Shown here one piece after another: positions 1 through 12,516 of a stretch of 64,000 bases of DNA. Location: assembly GCA_036244855.1 (NCBI GenBank), contig BQKZ01000015.1, positions 148,784 to 212,783 of the forward strand. Reading direction: 5' to 3'. The position numbers were made by a program, and so were the translations under genes. Source of the DNA: Temnopleurus reevesii (lineage: Eukaryota > Echinodermata > Echinoidea > Temnopleuroida > Temnopleuridae). The notes under the pieces were generated by a model. It saw only the letters and a list, made by a program, of their open reading frames with translations, was not told where the DNA came from and made no database searches. Position 1 is the first letter of the stretch. Every line of letters begins with the position of its first letter.

Positions 1-7
1 CCCCCCC

Positions 8-48
<41 letters not shown>
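1..48. repeat. Compound microsatellite, C18 then (TC)15
   Basis: The window opens with eighteen C residues followed directly by fifteen TC units. The same compound form, a C run followed by CT units, recurs at 43315-43370. This is simple sequence with no coding meaning; its true length is uncertain because such tracts are hard to assemble and this one sits at the window edge. Confidence 0.95.
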
Positions 49-50
<2 letters not shown>

Positions 51-765
51 CAATTCCATAATGATGGGTTCTGGCTAATTTGACGAAACTGGGTCAGATG
101 ATAGTAGATAACAGGCCATTTACACTTTGAGCAGATTAGCAGCATCCTATCGAGTAGCAACCTCCCTAATCCTCTTGACACTCTTTAAATGAATCAAGAT
201 GGCCGCTTTTGATAGGCTTTATACATCTACTTGTGAAAGGCATCGTAACCAACTAATCTTATGGACGTGTGCTTAGATGCCATTTACTAATCTATCCCAT
301 ATCACCGATATGATATTACTTATTTAATCTGAATATATATTGCGCTTAAGTGATGTTGGATGATAGGACGGTCGAATACCCTTATGGGAACAGAGCGGTA
401 CAAAGTAAGATATTACAAAAGTGCAAAGTGTCAGCCTTTGGCACGTTCACCATCTTTGTCGTTCTTTAACCCATTTTTTTGCCACTCACACAAAACGTTC
501 GTACACGTACACACACGCACACTTATGCATATTTTTCTCTCCCCTATCTTTCCCTCTCCGATTATTTTTTTTCTCATGTCTGTCTCTATATTTTTCTATC
601 ATTATTGCTTCTTTTACTTTATTTTCTTTTCTCCTGTTGCAAACCAAACAAAGAAAGAGTTATATAAAATCTACGAACCTGTCCTACTCAGTAGAGAATG
701 AAGTTGCTTGTTTACGGAAACAAGTCTGACTATTTTATTTTATGATAACCTTGCAAGCCTCTTAC

Positions 766-1514
766 CTGTCCTTGGTTGATGTCATGATGCCAGTCAATAA
801 GTGATCGATCCAGCGTCAGAGCGCCCTCCCCGTTGGGTTGAACGTCAAAGCGTCCAATCTCTACGAAGCGCACACTTTGCTCACCTCCAGTAGACGATGA
901 AGTAACATTATCAGATCGGGTGGTGCTCCCCGTTGGCACAGACGTCCCTCCGTGACGCTGCCAGTGAATAATGCAAAAATTCGCCGCCATCTCTCCATTT
1001 TCGTTGAATGTGTGATATGGAGAGGTGTCCTTAGATCCCGAGAGTTTGGTAAAGTTAACCTGGTTGAGGTAATTGATGAGTTGCCATGGATCTAAGTCAC
1101 GTGGATCTGGACACCTGCCTTCCGCTAGGAGTCCCTCAGGGGCTCTACATTCCTCGATGCTTTTCAGTGTATAGGCAGCAGTATAGACAGCTAAGTAGAC
1201 GTGGTAGAGGGTAAACGACCGAGCGTATCCTCTAACGCTCTCAAGGTCCAGTAGACCATGAGATGCACATCGAGCAGCAACAGTTTTGTTTGGATCAGAC
1301 AAGCTACAGTGAAAAGAGGTCTCCCAAATTTCTCTTAACCACGTATCATTGTAGTATCTAGGGTCCGTGGGGTTAAGGGATGCCAGATAGGGTACGAAGC
1401 CAGGTATTTCATGAGTCTGAAGAACCACTCCTAACACATTCCCGAGACTTTCATAATTCTTACTCGATATCACTGTCGAAGTTGCCCATACATCGCTCGC
1501 AATCCAAGTGAATT
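766..1514 (-). CDS. Internal exon of a CaSR-like class C GPCR (ligand-binding domain)
   Basis: Partial gene, one exon of 749 bp. The translation follows the extracellular Venus-flytrap domain of class C receptors (calcium-sensing receptor, V2R-like and taste-receptor-like families). In order it shows WIASDVW near the start, an IPGF motif, WETSFHC, the VYLAVYTAAYTL helix, a Cys pair in EECRAPEG...GRCPDP, then PWQLINYLNQVNFT, FNENGE and IIHWQ. Four N-glycosylation sequons are visible (NDT, NKT, NFT, NVT), as expected for an extracellular domain. An acidic residue is kept where human CaSR has Glu in its ASEAW motif, here as Asp. The acceptor is a pyrimidine tract ending ctgcag just before 1514; the donor is CAG|GTAAG at 766/765. 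The exon begins one base into a codon and ends in phase 0. The ATG upstream of the acceptor lies in the pyrimidine tract and is not a start. A Ser/Thr/Gly-rich insert lies between IIHWQ and the next conserved strand. The Cys-rich and 7TM exons should lie beyond base 1. Ligand unknown. Confidence 0.9.
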
Positions 1515-4500
1515 CTGCAGAAATGAAAAAAAGGAAATAGAATATCAAATTGGATTTATTTGGTCAGATTGTAGACATTTGTGCTTTTATGAACATAAGC
1601 ATGTCACTTCATTCTTACTTTAAACACTTTTTAGTTTAAAGAGTAAGTACAGTCAATAGATATCTTCTTTTACCAGAAGCACAAAATTAGATAAACAGAA
1701 CCAATATGTACTGTGAAATTTTTAACAATACGTTATGATTTTAAATGACTTTTAACACTTGATCACTACAAAATGTGGCAACTTACAAAGATTTCACCAG
1801 TTTTCCATGTCAATAAGATTAATTATTTTGTTATCGGTTGTCCGCATCTCCCAATATTTCACTCCTGTTGTCTAATGTTCTGTCATTTTAACAATGACTC
1901 TGAAATGGTTAATTCATCCCATGTTGCTGTTGTATTGTATTGCATGTTTTCAATTTGATTGCCAAAAATAAAATACACCAATGCCATAACCTGTGACCAG
2001 CGCATAATATCTTAGCGTATACCTATCCCAAATTAGAACGATAGGGGATCATTACGCTCCTCCATGTCATACACCATACACTGTTTTACAGACTGATGGG
2101 AGTACGGAAAACACACAATGCATGTATTCTTGTGTTAGTTTCCCTTTCACTTTTTATACTGCTCGAACATTAATTATTAGATCGATTACTCTTTATTGCA
2201 TTTCAATTGAATGCAATTGTATCGCATGTATTGTATATATTATACTTTATTTCCAATCAACACCAAGTAATAGTGCTAATACAAAACTAATACGGATTCA
2301 ACGTTGGAAAAATAGGTTTCAATAATTTCATTGAGAACATGAGTATAAACGTCGACCAACCCATAAGACGATACTTATTTTATATCACAAAATTAAAAAG
2401 AGATATACAAAGTAAAGTACGATATCTCCCCATAGAACCATAATTATTTCAAATATGCCATATTGACGATCGTCGGAATTGGAAGTGGTTTAGGAAGGAC
2501 AATCTTGACCCATTTAAAACAGAGTCCGTACTCAACAACTACTAACCGAAAACTTGTTTGCCACTCAACTAATGCTAGACCTAGTTTGGACCGTGCCATT
2601 TGTGGGCTGAAAGTGGTATGAATAAGGGAGTTCGAGACATCATGGGCTAGAACGATATATGAAAGGTAAAACCATAGGGAATAGTGGCGGAAAGTTTGCA
2701 TTTAGTTTTCGAATACACCCTGGGAATGAAGATAGTGCTGCTGGCAACAAGCTTTTAGCAGAATTGTTGCACCAAACTGACATATATTCCTTTTCCATAC
2801 AGTGAAAGTGGATAACGTCATTCTATATCGGCCGAGACGGGGAACAAATCTTTGTTGGCGCTATTTCACAGAGTATTCCCTTTCTCATCTAAATAATGCG
2901 ATGCGACTGGATTGAAGGAACATAGCTGCACTTGATCAGCTCTTTTTTTTCCTCTTTTTCGGTTTTTGTGGGGGTGATATTCTATAATGGTGTGGAGGAT
3001 ATCATTTGCACCGACGGTTATCTTTATCATTACAATTAAACATGATAAATGTATGCATCATATCGTCATACTTTATTGGTTAATGTAATTTTCTAACGAT
3101 GGTAAAAGGCCACGATAAAGTTGTTATGGAGCAAATATCACATCCCTCATTGATTTACCAATTGGAATGTAACTGTAATATCACAACCATACAGATAGGG
3201 CATCTATCCTTCAATTTCGTTTTCCGCGGTGTAAATTTGGCAAGCTTGAAAAAAGTGCCAAGCTTTACTTATCGATCATGGCATTATCATCTAAGCCTAT
3301 AATACCAAGAACTATTTTGTAGAATTGTACATCTCATCGACTGATACCATATTTGGAGGTATTATATGTATTTAAACAGACATTTAAGACGTACAACCAA
3401 GACCACCACGCGCTTTCTCGATAAGTATGAATTACCGATCAAGATTGTCAGATTGAAATCAACCGCACCGTTTTGGTAACCAGATTAATACTTGTTTTCT
3501 GTATCATTTCAAGTTTCCTACAAATGGAAACCACAAATGATGTAATCTAGAAATGTCAAACTTTGATATACGATATGTTGAGAAAAAAAAATTGCACGAC
3601 AATGGTATAACAGAATCCATCGGTACTTGTTCATATGGTTATTGACAATTATGAAATGATTTGCAAAAGAAAATGGCCGAGTGAAAAGAGGAAAGAAAAT
3701 TATTATCCCGGAATAATTGAGAAGATACATTTTAGGAATTTCTAAATTGTTCTCTTTCCAAAGAGCCCATTGTAAAAGCGTTTTAATACAAATTTCATTC
3801 ATATTATTTCTTACAGGATTAGGATATATTTCAAAATATTTATTCTAGATAAATTATACTGCGTTCTAAATATGTCGTGTATTAAACTTTGTTCTGATAC
3901 AGTATTGATATGAAGAACGCAAGCTTCTGCATGATATTAATCATATTTGAAGTGCACCCCACATCTTTACATTAAATTGGTATTCACGATATATTTTCAA
4001 GCCAAAGTACTATGAAGAATTCTAGGATTATGGATGCTGCTAGAAAAGAGAAACTCCATTAAATATGTAGATGGGATCTTAGAGAAATGGATTTACTTGC
4101 ATGTGGGTTATATCATGTATATACGAGCTAGTCTCAAACAGTTTGCCCGATACAACTAACCAACTAATGCGGCGTCGCCCTAATCCATTGGGGTATCTAA
4201 ACGAGCTGTGTCATGTCATGATGGATAAACATGAAGCCAAACCATACTCGCGATTTTTTATTCGAAATAAACAACAAAAATGATGAGCAACAGTCACTTT
4301 GTTACATAATTCTAAACACCGCCTATAACCACATCCAATCGTAGAGCAATTTGTTAGTAACGTGTAATGTGTTTTCAACAGCATGGTGACAGTACACTTA
4401 GCGAGTAGATAGAAAGGGATGTATGGACAATGACAAGTGAAAGAGGGACACTCGAGGTACTTCCTTCTGATGAAGCCTTTATTTGAGGCCCACTGATAGC

Positions 4501-7037
4501 ATCCATTCTCCATCCAATGACTTCATATCTTAATCAGATAGCAGCGCAGAAAAAAAAGCATTTTTTAAAGGAAATTTTCACAGATAAAAGGTGTCATACA
4601 AATGCTACTCACCACAAATTATCTGACGGTAGTCAAATTACAAAAGTGATGATCAATATTTTCCTTTTAAAGAACAAAAATATAAAGAAAAAATATTACC
4701 CTGCTCCAAGTGGTGATTTTTTTTAAAATCTAAGACACGGGGGATGGACAGGAAGGAAAGGTGAACGAGAAAGAAAGAAAGCATTGGCGATGCGGGAAGG
4801 AGGGAGATTGACAGAGTAAGGGAATTGGAGGGAGAGGTATAGGCCTACACACATCTTAGCGTTTTAACCTGCACTGGCACAGCAATTTTGAAAATTGAAA
4901 AACGCTCCCTGAGGGCACAAAGGTAGAAAAGTGACTAATAATGTGACTATTTTAAATGATTAATAAACCAAATGCGAAGAGATATTCATCGTGTATTTTG
5001 ATGGATAATAGGATTTTTTAATTTCATTAAAATACAAGACCCCATGAATATTCAATGATACCTCTATATCACTGTACATTAGACAGGTGGTGTGGTATTT
5101 ATTCCTAGATGCTCCCTCATCTTGGAACTCTATTTATAGTCGCTATTTATAGTCTCTATTCATTATCGATATTGTGTTTCATCAATGTATTAATGTACAA
5201 TGCGTCATATATGTTGGGTTATCTCTCAGAATTTCATTAAGACTGATTGTGTAGGAGCTTCTACATACACTGCCTGAGGTGTTAGTCCGAGTTCATTATT
5301 GAGAAACGACCTTTTGTTCTACACCCACAAACATTAATTAATTTTGGCTTTGCATGAGTTGATGTTCAAAAATGCTGATGTTCAAAATGTTTAAAATGTT
5401 TAGTTTATCCGCAATATGATTGACCCGTTTCTCCTTTGATGGGCATGATATTTCGAAATACAGAAAAAGATAGATTTACGATGCAAAGTTGAGTGTGAAC
5501 TTTATGAACTGATAAGAACAAATCTAGCTTGGATATTTCGGTTTTCTTTCACAGGCTTCTGCAGTCGCGTGATGTGTTACTGGAGTAGTGTGTGTTTTCT
5601 CAGTGGCGAAATCTGCAGCGTAACATAAATACGAGGATACGTGAAAAGAAAGGAACCTTGATTATTTACCTCAATTCGATTTTTGTAACTTTGCCACTGC
5701 ATGTGTAACTTATATAAATGATTGTTTATTTAGCCTATGGTACCTCTTAGTAACAAATCAAACGGTAAAGAATCGCAAAAAAAGCAACACAAAATTAATG
5801 TTTAGTGGTATGTCACAATGTAAAAATATCAACATTATAATATTAATGTTGATGATTGTGATGTATAGTTATTTTAATGAACATATCTATGATGGGCAGG
5901 TAGAGTGATGGGTTATAGTCATTATATGGATTATGGCTAAGATGGAAATTCCTCGTATTATCTAAAAAAAGATATGGACTTACTTAATCTACATGTTATC
6001 CCGAGAAATGCATACAGCCTTCAGTTGTACTTTAAGTTTACAGACTAGCCAAAGAGTTGAAGACACCTGAATTGAAATTTTAATTATAAATCCGTCGAAT
6101 TTGATGGTTGGAACAATAATTTCAATTCAATGTAAACTGAAATATAATTTAGCTTACTCCATTTTACCATGCATAAAACATTATTACGCTTGTTCTAAAT
6201 ATCTAACTAGCCACTTACACTCAGGCAGCTTTGAGTGTAGCATGTTGTCTTGATAAAATTCAATTCACGTCCCACAAATTAGGAAATATGACGCTTTACC
6301 AATACGCCAAAACGAATCATCGCATCAAAATCGATCATAAAAACGTATTTAAACGATGAATACTAGATGAAATGATGAAAGTGATATAGATAATGATATA
6401 TATTGATTGTTTTCTATATATAATGATGTTTAGATTGACATCATAAATCAGGATGCAAAATAGGCTTTTGTTATCTTCTATTGTTGTGGCGTTTGGCCTC
6501 AAAACGAAGAGGTCAAAGTCGTTTATAAGATTGAATACAGTCTTGAACAATTTTGCTCTTTATTTCATCTCGTTCCCTGCCTTACCACGATAAAAGGCAA
6601 GCTATGACGAATGGATATCAGTAAAGGTGATTTAATATTCTGTTTGTCAAGATATAAGGGATTGTATCATCGTCAGTATCTGCAATAGATACGAGAGAGG
6701 ATTTGTTGGACCATTACAACGGAAACGATACTGCAGGAGAGAATCTTGGCAAACAGGAAAAAACAGTACCTAGCAATCTATCAAAATACTCTTGGAAATA
6801 TAGTGGCAAACCAATTACGACTCTTGAAGCTGGTGAAGGAATACAGAACAGAATTGATGGGTGGGGAGTTCAAGTTTTAGATGTTTTGTGATGATTTAAG
6901 ATATCCCATATATGGTTCCCCACGAGCGAGTACCTTTCTGAAAGGCTTTTCTCCTATATGTTTATATATTGAATAAATAAAGAGAACTGCTGAAACTTCT
7001 TATCCAATAATGGAGAGCTGTGGAGTAAAATGAGGTA
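1515..7037. other. Non-coding, presumed intron or 5' flank of the receptor gene
   Basis: No reading frame here resembles the preceding class C receptor exon or any other protein I recognise. A hydrophobic minus-strand frame at 2444-2701 was inspected and set aside. A purine-rich stretch at about 4738-4830 and a 10-bp hairpin at 5828-5853 are the only visible structures. If the receptor gene is intact, its next upstream exon should be on the minus strand to the right of here. Confidence 0.6.
5828..5853. repeat. Short perfect hairpin
   Basis: ATCAACATTA at 5828-5837 is the reverse complement of TAATGTTGAT at 5844-5853, with a 6-base loop. Flanking cacaat and attgtg extend the pairing with unpaired bases between. 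The sequence is AT-rich, so chance is possible. Confidence 0.5.
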
Positions 7038-7531
7038 AAAAAAGTGCTTGAGCTTTCGATCCTAGCAGAATCTGGGGACAAAACAATGAAGGGATTCCCC
7101 CCCCCCCCTTTCCGAGTTTTTTTGTTGGTTTCCACACCCCATTTTCTTTACCTCTTTATCTACTTCTCCTTTCATTTTCTTTCTATATTTTATCAACTCT
7201 TTTCTTGCATGGGTCACCTATGTTTACCTTTAGTCTTCTACTTGGCTTTCTCACCTCCCCTTCACCCCTCTCAACTTTCACACTTCTCTAATCCCTTCAT
7301 TGTTTTGTCCCAAGCTCTCCTCCAGCTGGTCACCTTTCTTTTGTTCAAGCATTGGAGTTCCTTTATTCGTCCCTCCTTGCTCTGTGATTGGTTGCCCTTC
7401 ACACCCTGTTCTTTCTTTCTCTCCACCTCCTCGTTTTAGCTTTTTCTATATACGTGTGTGTTCACTTCATTTCCTTGTCATTTTGCTTATGATTAAGATT
7501 CTGCTAGGATCGAAAGCTCAAGCACTTTTTT
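7038..7531. mobile_element. Inverted-repeat DNA element with split right arm
   Basis: The two ends, 7038-7073 and 7496-7531, are perfect 36-bp inverted repeats (core GTGCTTGAGCTTTCGATCCT). Directly inside the left end, 22 bp at 7075-7096 (core GGGACAAAACAATGAAGGGA) reappear inverted at 7290-7311. The left arm is therefore about 59 bp and continuous, while its mate on the right is in two pieces about 184 bp apart. The interior is strongly pyrimidine-rich on the plus strand and contains a C12 run at 7097-7108. I see no target-site duplication and no transposase. It is best read as a non-autonomous element; the superfamily is unassigned. The plus-strand reading frames inside it are low-complexity and not credible genes. 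Confidence 0.8.
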
Positions 7532-8630
7532 GACTTCTGTTTATATATTGATCCATTTACCCATCTGTGAATCCATTCAGATATGTATGCTATAAATTCT
7601 ATTTACTAATTAAAAAAAATGGAAATAATGTTAAATTGATACTATTTTCATAATTGTGTGATATGCCTTTCGGATATATTCTGTAACGACCTTTATATTT
7701 TCCCACGTGAATTGTTTCTACCATGCGGTCGATGGTTTTATGTGAAAATGCAAGAACTTTATAATAACTCCATATTATTCATTTCTTTTACAACATTTCA
7801 ATACCCTTAACTCTTCTGAAATGGTATACTTTGAGAGAATACAAATCAGATGTACCAAGACAATTTATCGTTCCAATCATTCCATGCTGTCATTGACTCT
7901 TTCTTGTAGATTAATGTAATTGGAAATGAATAGATAGAACATGACATCTGCGATGTTTCCAAACCTACTTAATGACAAATCTTCATATTCCTCTCGATTC
8001 GCCTGTCTCGACTATCACTTTCTCCAGTCTATTCGTTTACTCTTTCTAAGCTTATTCTAGCTGGTCTCTTTTTATCCGAATTCTACCCTTTATATTACAA
8101 TTTCTTTTCTTTTCTTTTTCATTACATAAAAGAATATAATTGATTTGGCTGAATGACAAAAAAAACAACGTGGTGTCAAGCATGCGGAGTACAAAATGGG
8201 ATCATTATATTTTAATTCAATTTCATTCTCTGGCTGATTTACAATCATGAATATGTAATGATATTTCATTAATGATTCACCACGTAATTGAATGTTCGTA
8301 TATCATATCAATTGATTATACTGAAAATGTCTGATACGGAAATGGAAACCGCTACAGTGTCTAGGGCTGTATGATTAATTCATAAGCCGAAAGCTGCAAT
8401 TCCTTAAAGTCTCGGACTGACCCCTTCAAAGATATCCAAATATATTTTTATCAAATTATTTGTGATGTTCAAAATGCACATCCTTGACCAGGGATAAGCC
8501 CCTCCGGGTAACATCCATTTTGTAAGATTAATTGGAACCATGGGAGGGCTGGAAAGTGGACCTTCATTTTCTTTTCTTGGAAAACTTATTCATCTATTCA
8601 AATAACATATGTGCAATTGAAATTATCAGC
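7532..8630. other. Non-coding, no feature seen
   Basis: AT-rich sequence between the inverted-repeat element and the first X-type repeat. No credible coding frame, RNA gene or repeat boundary is visible. Confidence 0.6.
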
Positions 8631-8830
8631 AAAGACTTGTCCATTTTCAAATTTGTTAAAACCCACAACTGTTTACGAATCACAGATTTCCCAAATACAC
8701 CGAAATATGGAACAATCACAGTTAGATACATAGAGAGTAGAGACAGAGAGAGAGACAGAGAGAAAGAGAGAGAAATAATAATATAATTATAGACAGAAAT
8801 ATAGATAGTTGTTTATGGAGTATAGAAATT
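8631..8830 (+). repeat. X repeat, copy 1 (diverged)
   Basis: It starts with 32 bases identical to 9678 and 11904 (beginning AAAGACTTGTCCATTTTCAA), then continues with substitutions and indels through a GA-rich microsatellite (about 8734-8773) and an ATAATTAT-GACAG segment. It is clearly older than the copy-2 pair. Together with Y copy 1 it forms a diverged duplicate of the unit to its right. Confidence 0.75.
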
Positions 8831-9462
8831 GCGTTCATCGGACACTCGACATTGTCGAAAAACCCATTAAAAAGTATTTAACAAGGCCACGTCATGGAAA
8901 CGCTCACATGAAAGTTTTCATTATGGAACAACTCAAATTGGAATTTGTATCATGAATAAACACCATGCAACATATTTCGGTGCGTTTAAATTGAAATAGA
9001 ACGAATTTATTATGAGAAATGGCAGTTATTGTTTCTTTTCCATCTATTCCTGGTTTTCCGTTTCGAAATGTCAATTCTAATACTGGAGATTGCGTTTGAT
9101 ACCCAAAAGGCAGTTGGGATAAGAAAGATAATTAACAATTTCAATTTTATGACCCAATTATTGACCTTTATTACTTGCTAATGGAAAACATGGACATTAA
9201 AGGAATAATCGTCACTTTAAATGACAAAATTGTAGAATAACGAATATGGCAGTATTGGACTGCCACTTTTGCACGTCCGTTATTACGTTGTAAAAGTCCA
9301 TGATCTGGGAACATAGAACTACGACAAGATTAACAATAGACATGCGCAAATTGTTTTTATTTTGACAACATTTACTGGTGGTCAAACTTCGACTTAATTC
9401 ATAGGGATAGTGAACATACATTATTGGGCCTTTTTAGCAATAAAACATGAACACAATATACT
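8831..9462. other. Non-coding spacer between X1 and Y1
   Basis: No credible gene. It occupies the position that corresponds to 9850-10440 in the second unit, but I could not see clear base-level similarity between the two. Confidence 0.5.
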
Positions 9463-9620
9463 GTATTGCCGTAAAATTTAGTCGAACGCTAATTCAATCC
9501 TCTTCTGTAATGGTATTCAAATTGGAACTGGTTTTGGTTGTTGTGTCCACACAGTTCATTACACGTCGTATGTATTGTCCCATGACACACTCTATTTTAT
9601 GAAAATAGTTTATATCGTGT
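9463..9620 (+). repeat. Y repeat, copy 1 (diverged)
   Basis: It aligns with 10440-10600 and 16186-16346. Shared blocks include GTCGAACGC, TTTGTAATG or a close variant, TATTCAA, TTGTTGTGTC and AAATAGTTTATATCGTGT. Order and strand match the X repeats, so X1-Y1 and X2-Y2 are a tandem duplication. Confidence 0.75.
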
Positions 9621-9659
9621 TCATGGATTTTATTTTATTATAAAAAAAAGGATCTTAAA

Positions 9660-10290
9660 GTGAGTAAAGTACGGCTTTAAAGACTTGTCCATTTTCAAAT
9701 TTGTTAAAACTCACGACTTTTTACTAATCTGAGATTTCTGAAATATTTTACGACCACATGGCTACCTAGAGAGGAGAGAGAGGGCGATAGACAGAGAGAG
9801 AAGAATATAATTATGGACAGGAATATTGATAATTGATTATGGACTATAAAATCGACGTGACTTTGTACATGCATAGCAATTTACATAATAACGGCATTCT
9901 AAAGTGAACATGGAAAGGACTTAATTTCCAATTAAGAGATCAAAATTAAAAAAAAAAATTGATCGTAAAATTACTTAGGTTTGACTTTCTTCCTCCAAGG
10001 TTTGACAAAGTTGGGCAAGTTTTGATAACATCATCTTCTTTTGATTTTGAAGGGAAGGAGCTTATGGTCTTCGTTCAACATATTTAGACAATCACAAAAG
10101 GATCTAAGTGAACATTCATTTCTACCTAATCTACTAAGAGTGTACGCTTAATGAAATTTATATCTAATATCATGAATATATCCTCCAACAACGAACAAAA
10201 TAGGGGGAATGGTCTTAGAAATTCCAAAAAATGTAGATCCGATGTCTGACACCATATACGATGGAATATGCATCCAAATACAAAACAGGT
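9660..10290 (+). repeat. Duplicated block A (X repeat, copy 2)
   Basis: This 631-base block matches 11886-12516, also 631 bases, from gtgagtaaagtacgg to aaaacaggt, with scattered substitutions and compensating indels: a longer GA tract here, a duplicated 12-mer in the other copy. The level of difference fits allelic divergence in a highly heterozygous animal. It ends exactly at a single n. Confidence 0.9.
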
Positions 10291-10291
10291 N
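10291..10291. other. Single-n contig join
   Basis: One undetermined base separates block A from block B. In the other arrangement the same two edges are 3521 bases apart (12517-16037), so this n marks either a false join or a structural variant. Confidence 0.85.
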
Positions 10292-11457
10292 TTTATGCAG
10301 AAACATGAGAAAGAAGTGATGGACAACCGACTGACCGTTCACACGTGTATTTCGACTGAGCTGAGTAGAAATTATATTTAGGTGCTCATTTTCTCGCTGA
10401 ACATCGTATCGTTTCATCCGAACAGTTACACGATTTACACTATTTCCGTAAACTGAAGTCGAACGCCAAATCAATGCTCCTTTGTAATGCTATTCAATTC
10501 ATAACTGGCGTGCGATTGTTGTGTCGGCACTGATGAATACACGGCGTACGGATATATTATTCATAAACCCCTTTATTTTACGGAAATAGTTTATATCGTG
10601 TCACCTGTAGCCATACCTTTCCCGTATAGATCTAGTATTGTTAAACATTAGAACACGCGACAAAAATACTGCGTCATCAGAATTCCATGTCTACGGTATA
10701 CATACATGACAAAGGGACGATTAATAAAGAAGGATGAATCCTAGATGATAATATACACCTATAAGAAAGGTATCATATATCACTACTAATCAGACTGGAT
10801 GAAGCTCTAAAATAAATTCAGGAAAGTGTAAATTTCCCGATATTTTAGAACAGGTTTTCGTCTGCTATCACATTACAAGGGGGCTGCCATTTTGTTCTGA
10901 ACAGATATTTCGACGTGGTCCATTGATATAATTTTCTGTGGCAAGGAAAATATTCATTAAACTGTAAAATAGTTCAATCTTTGGCAAATAAATTATGTTG
11001 GGAAAATGCGTGATAGATGTCCAATATTTTATTACGACTTATAAATAATAATTCAGCCTTCAAATCATCTGTTTATACTAAAGAAATGTGCTTTTAGTGG
11101 ACTTGCCTGGCATAACAGAATTTCCTTTATTCAACAAGTCTTCCAGGTATTGTATTCTATTGTTTAAGTACAAGCAGAAAAGTAGCGTTTTGCCAAAGAC
11201 CCTATATAAACACGAATGCATGAGTTCAAAAGGCCACCCTGTACCGCAGATTTTTTTTTCGTTCTGGTCTTCATCTGATTGTATAACGCTATAGAAAGTG
11301 AGATACAATGGTTTAAATAGCCAACCGATAATACAGATTCCTTTCTTTCATTTGTTTTGTTACAAGGAAACTTGGACTCTACTCCGCAAAAACGTCATTA
11401 CTCCGCAAAAACGTCACGCCCATGCCAATAAAACACAATTCTAATGAACAAAACTTT
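10292..11457 (+). repeat. Duplicated block B (Y repeat, copy 2)
   Basis: It is identical to 16038-17203 at a constant offset of 5746 bases, with no indels and about four substitutions that I can see (near 10885, 10888, 11096 and 11338). Such closeness points to the same locus assembled twice rather than an old duplication. It contains the Y repeat at 10440-10600. Near its end, the 17-mer ACTCCGCAAAAACGTCA occurs twice in tandem. Confidence 0.95.
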
Positions 11458-11884
11458 TTTTTTAAATAAATATAGACCAGTTTTAAGATACTGAAATATA
11501 TGACCATATGTAAGGTATATTTTTATTCAAATTCTAAGCATATATTTCGATCAAAGACGTTCTACTCAGGGATAACAAAATACTTTCTCGTACCAAATAA
11601 CAAAATGGTAGCCCCCAGGGTTTTGCTAGCAGACGAAATCTTGGCTCAGAAAATGAAAATTTATCTCCTTACGCTGTTTTTTTTCTTGTACAATAAAATA
11701 TTCCATTAAATCGATAGATATTACACCTACTGAAATAAGTCAATATATTTTTGGGGTTTCAATCCCCTATTTATCTTTAAGGACACTCCTGACAAAGATT
11801 AAATTAGAACTATGTATTCCCCTTTTTTGCCCAGGTACTCAGAATCCATGGTACTTTGTTATTTCAAACAACGCTCATGCTTTG
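11458..11884 (+). other. Continuation of block B, probably the missing part of the 17204 gap
   Basis: The second copy of block B breaks off in a T run at 17203, where a 520-n gap starts. This 427-base sequence is what follows the same T run here, so it probably belongs inside that gap. A plus-strand frame at 11500-11709 has no recognisable similarity. The segment ends at a single n. Confidence 0.6.
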
Positions 11885-11885
11885 N
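11885..11885. other. Single-n contig join
   Basis: One n separates the end of block B from a fresh copy of the start of block A, again marking a join between sequence versions of one locus. Confidence 0.85.
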
Positions 11886-12516
11886 GTGAGTAAAGTACGG
11901 CTTTAAAGACTTGTCCATTTTCAAATTTGTTAAAACTCACGACTTTTTACTAATCTCAGATTTCTGAAATATTGAACAACCACAGGGCTACCTAGAAAGG
12001 AGAGAGAAGAATATAATTATGGACAGGAATATTGATAATTGATTATGGACTATAAAATCGACGTGACTTTGTACATGCATAGCAATTTACATAATAACGG
12101 CATTCTAAAATAAACATGGAAAGGAATGAATTCTGAATTAAGAGATCAAAATTTAAAAACAAAATTTGATCGTAATACTCATGTGACATTAAAATTTAAA
12201 AAAGATAATTAGGTTTGACAAAGTTGGGCAAGTTGTGATAACATTATCTCCTTTTGACTTTAAAGGGAAGGGGATTATGGTCTTCGTTCAACATATTTAG
12301 ACAATCACAAAAGGATGTAAGTGAACATTCATTTCTACCTCTAATCTACTAAGAGTGTACGCTTCATGAAATTTATATCTAATTTATATCTAATATCATG
12401 AATATATCCTCCAACAACGAACAAAATAGGGGGAATGGTCTTAGAAATTCCAAAAAATGTAGATCCGATGTCTGACACCATATACGATGGAATATGCAAC
12501 CAAATACAAAACAGGT
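11886..12516 (+). repeat. Duplicated block A' (second version of 9660-10290)
   Basis: This is the second version of block A and contains the X repeat from 11904. It differs by substitutions and small indels, including a repeated ATTTATATCTA unit near 12370. Unlike block A, it reads on without a break into unique sequence at 12517. Confidence 0.9.

Noticed and set aside
730..765. C-terminal residues VRGLQGYHKIK before the stop
   Set aside because: They lie beyond a consensus GTAAG donor and are read-through into the intron.
1515..1548. Possible signal peptide and start codon of the receptor frame (MIFYFLFF...)
   Set aside because: This is the translated pyrimidine tract of the splice acceptor; class C similarity begins only after ctgcag.
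2444..2701. Hydrophobic minus-strand frame as an upstream receptor exon
   Set aside because: Its residues do not follow the class C ligand-binding pattern and it lacks matching splice sites.
11078..11308. Frame found twice (also at 16839-17054), so apparently conserved
   Set aside because: The duplicate is the near-identical block B', so identity reflects recent duplication or haplotypes, not coding constraint.
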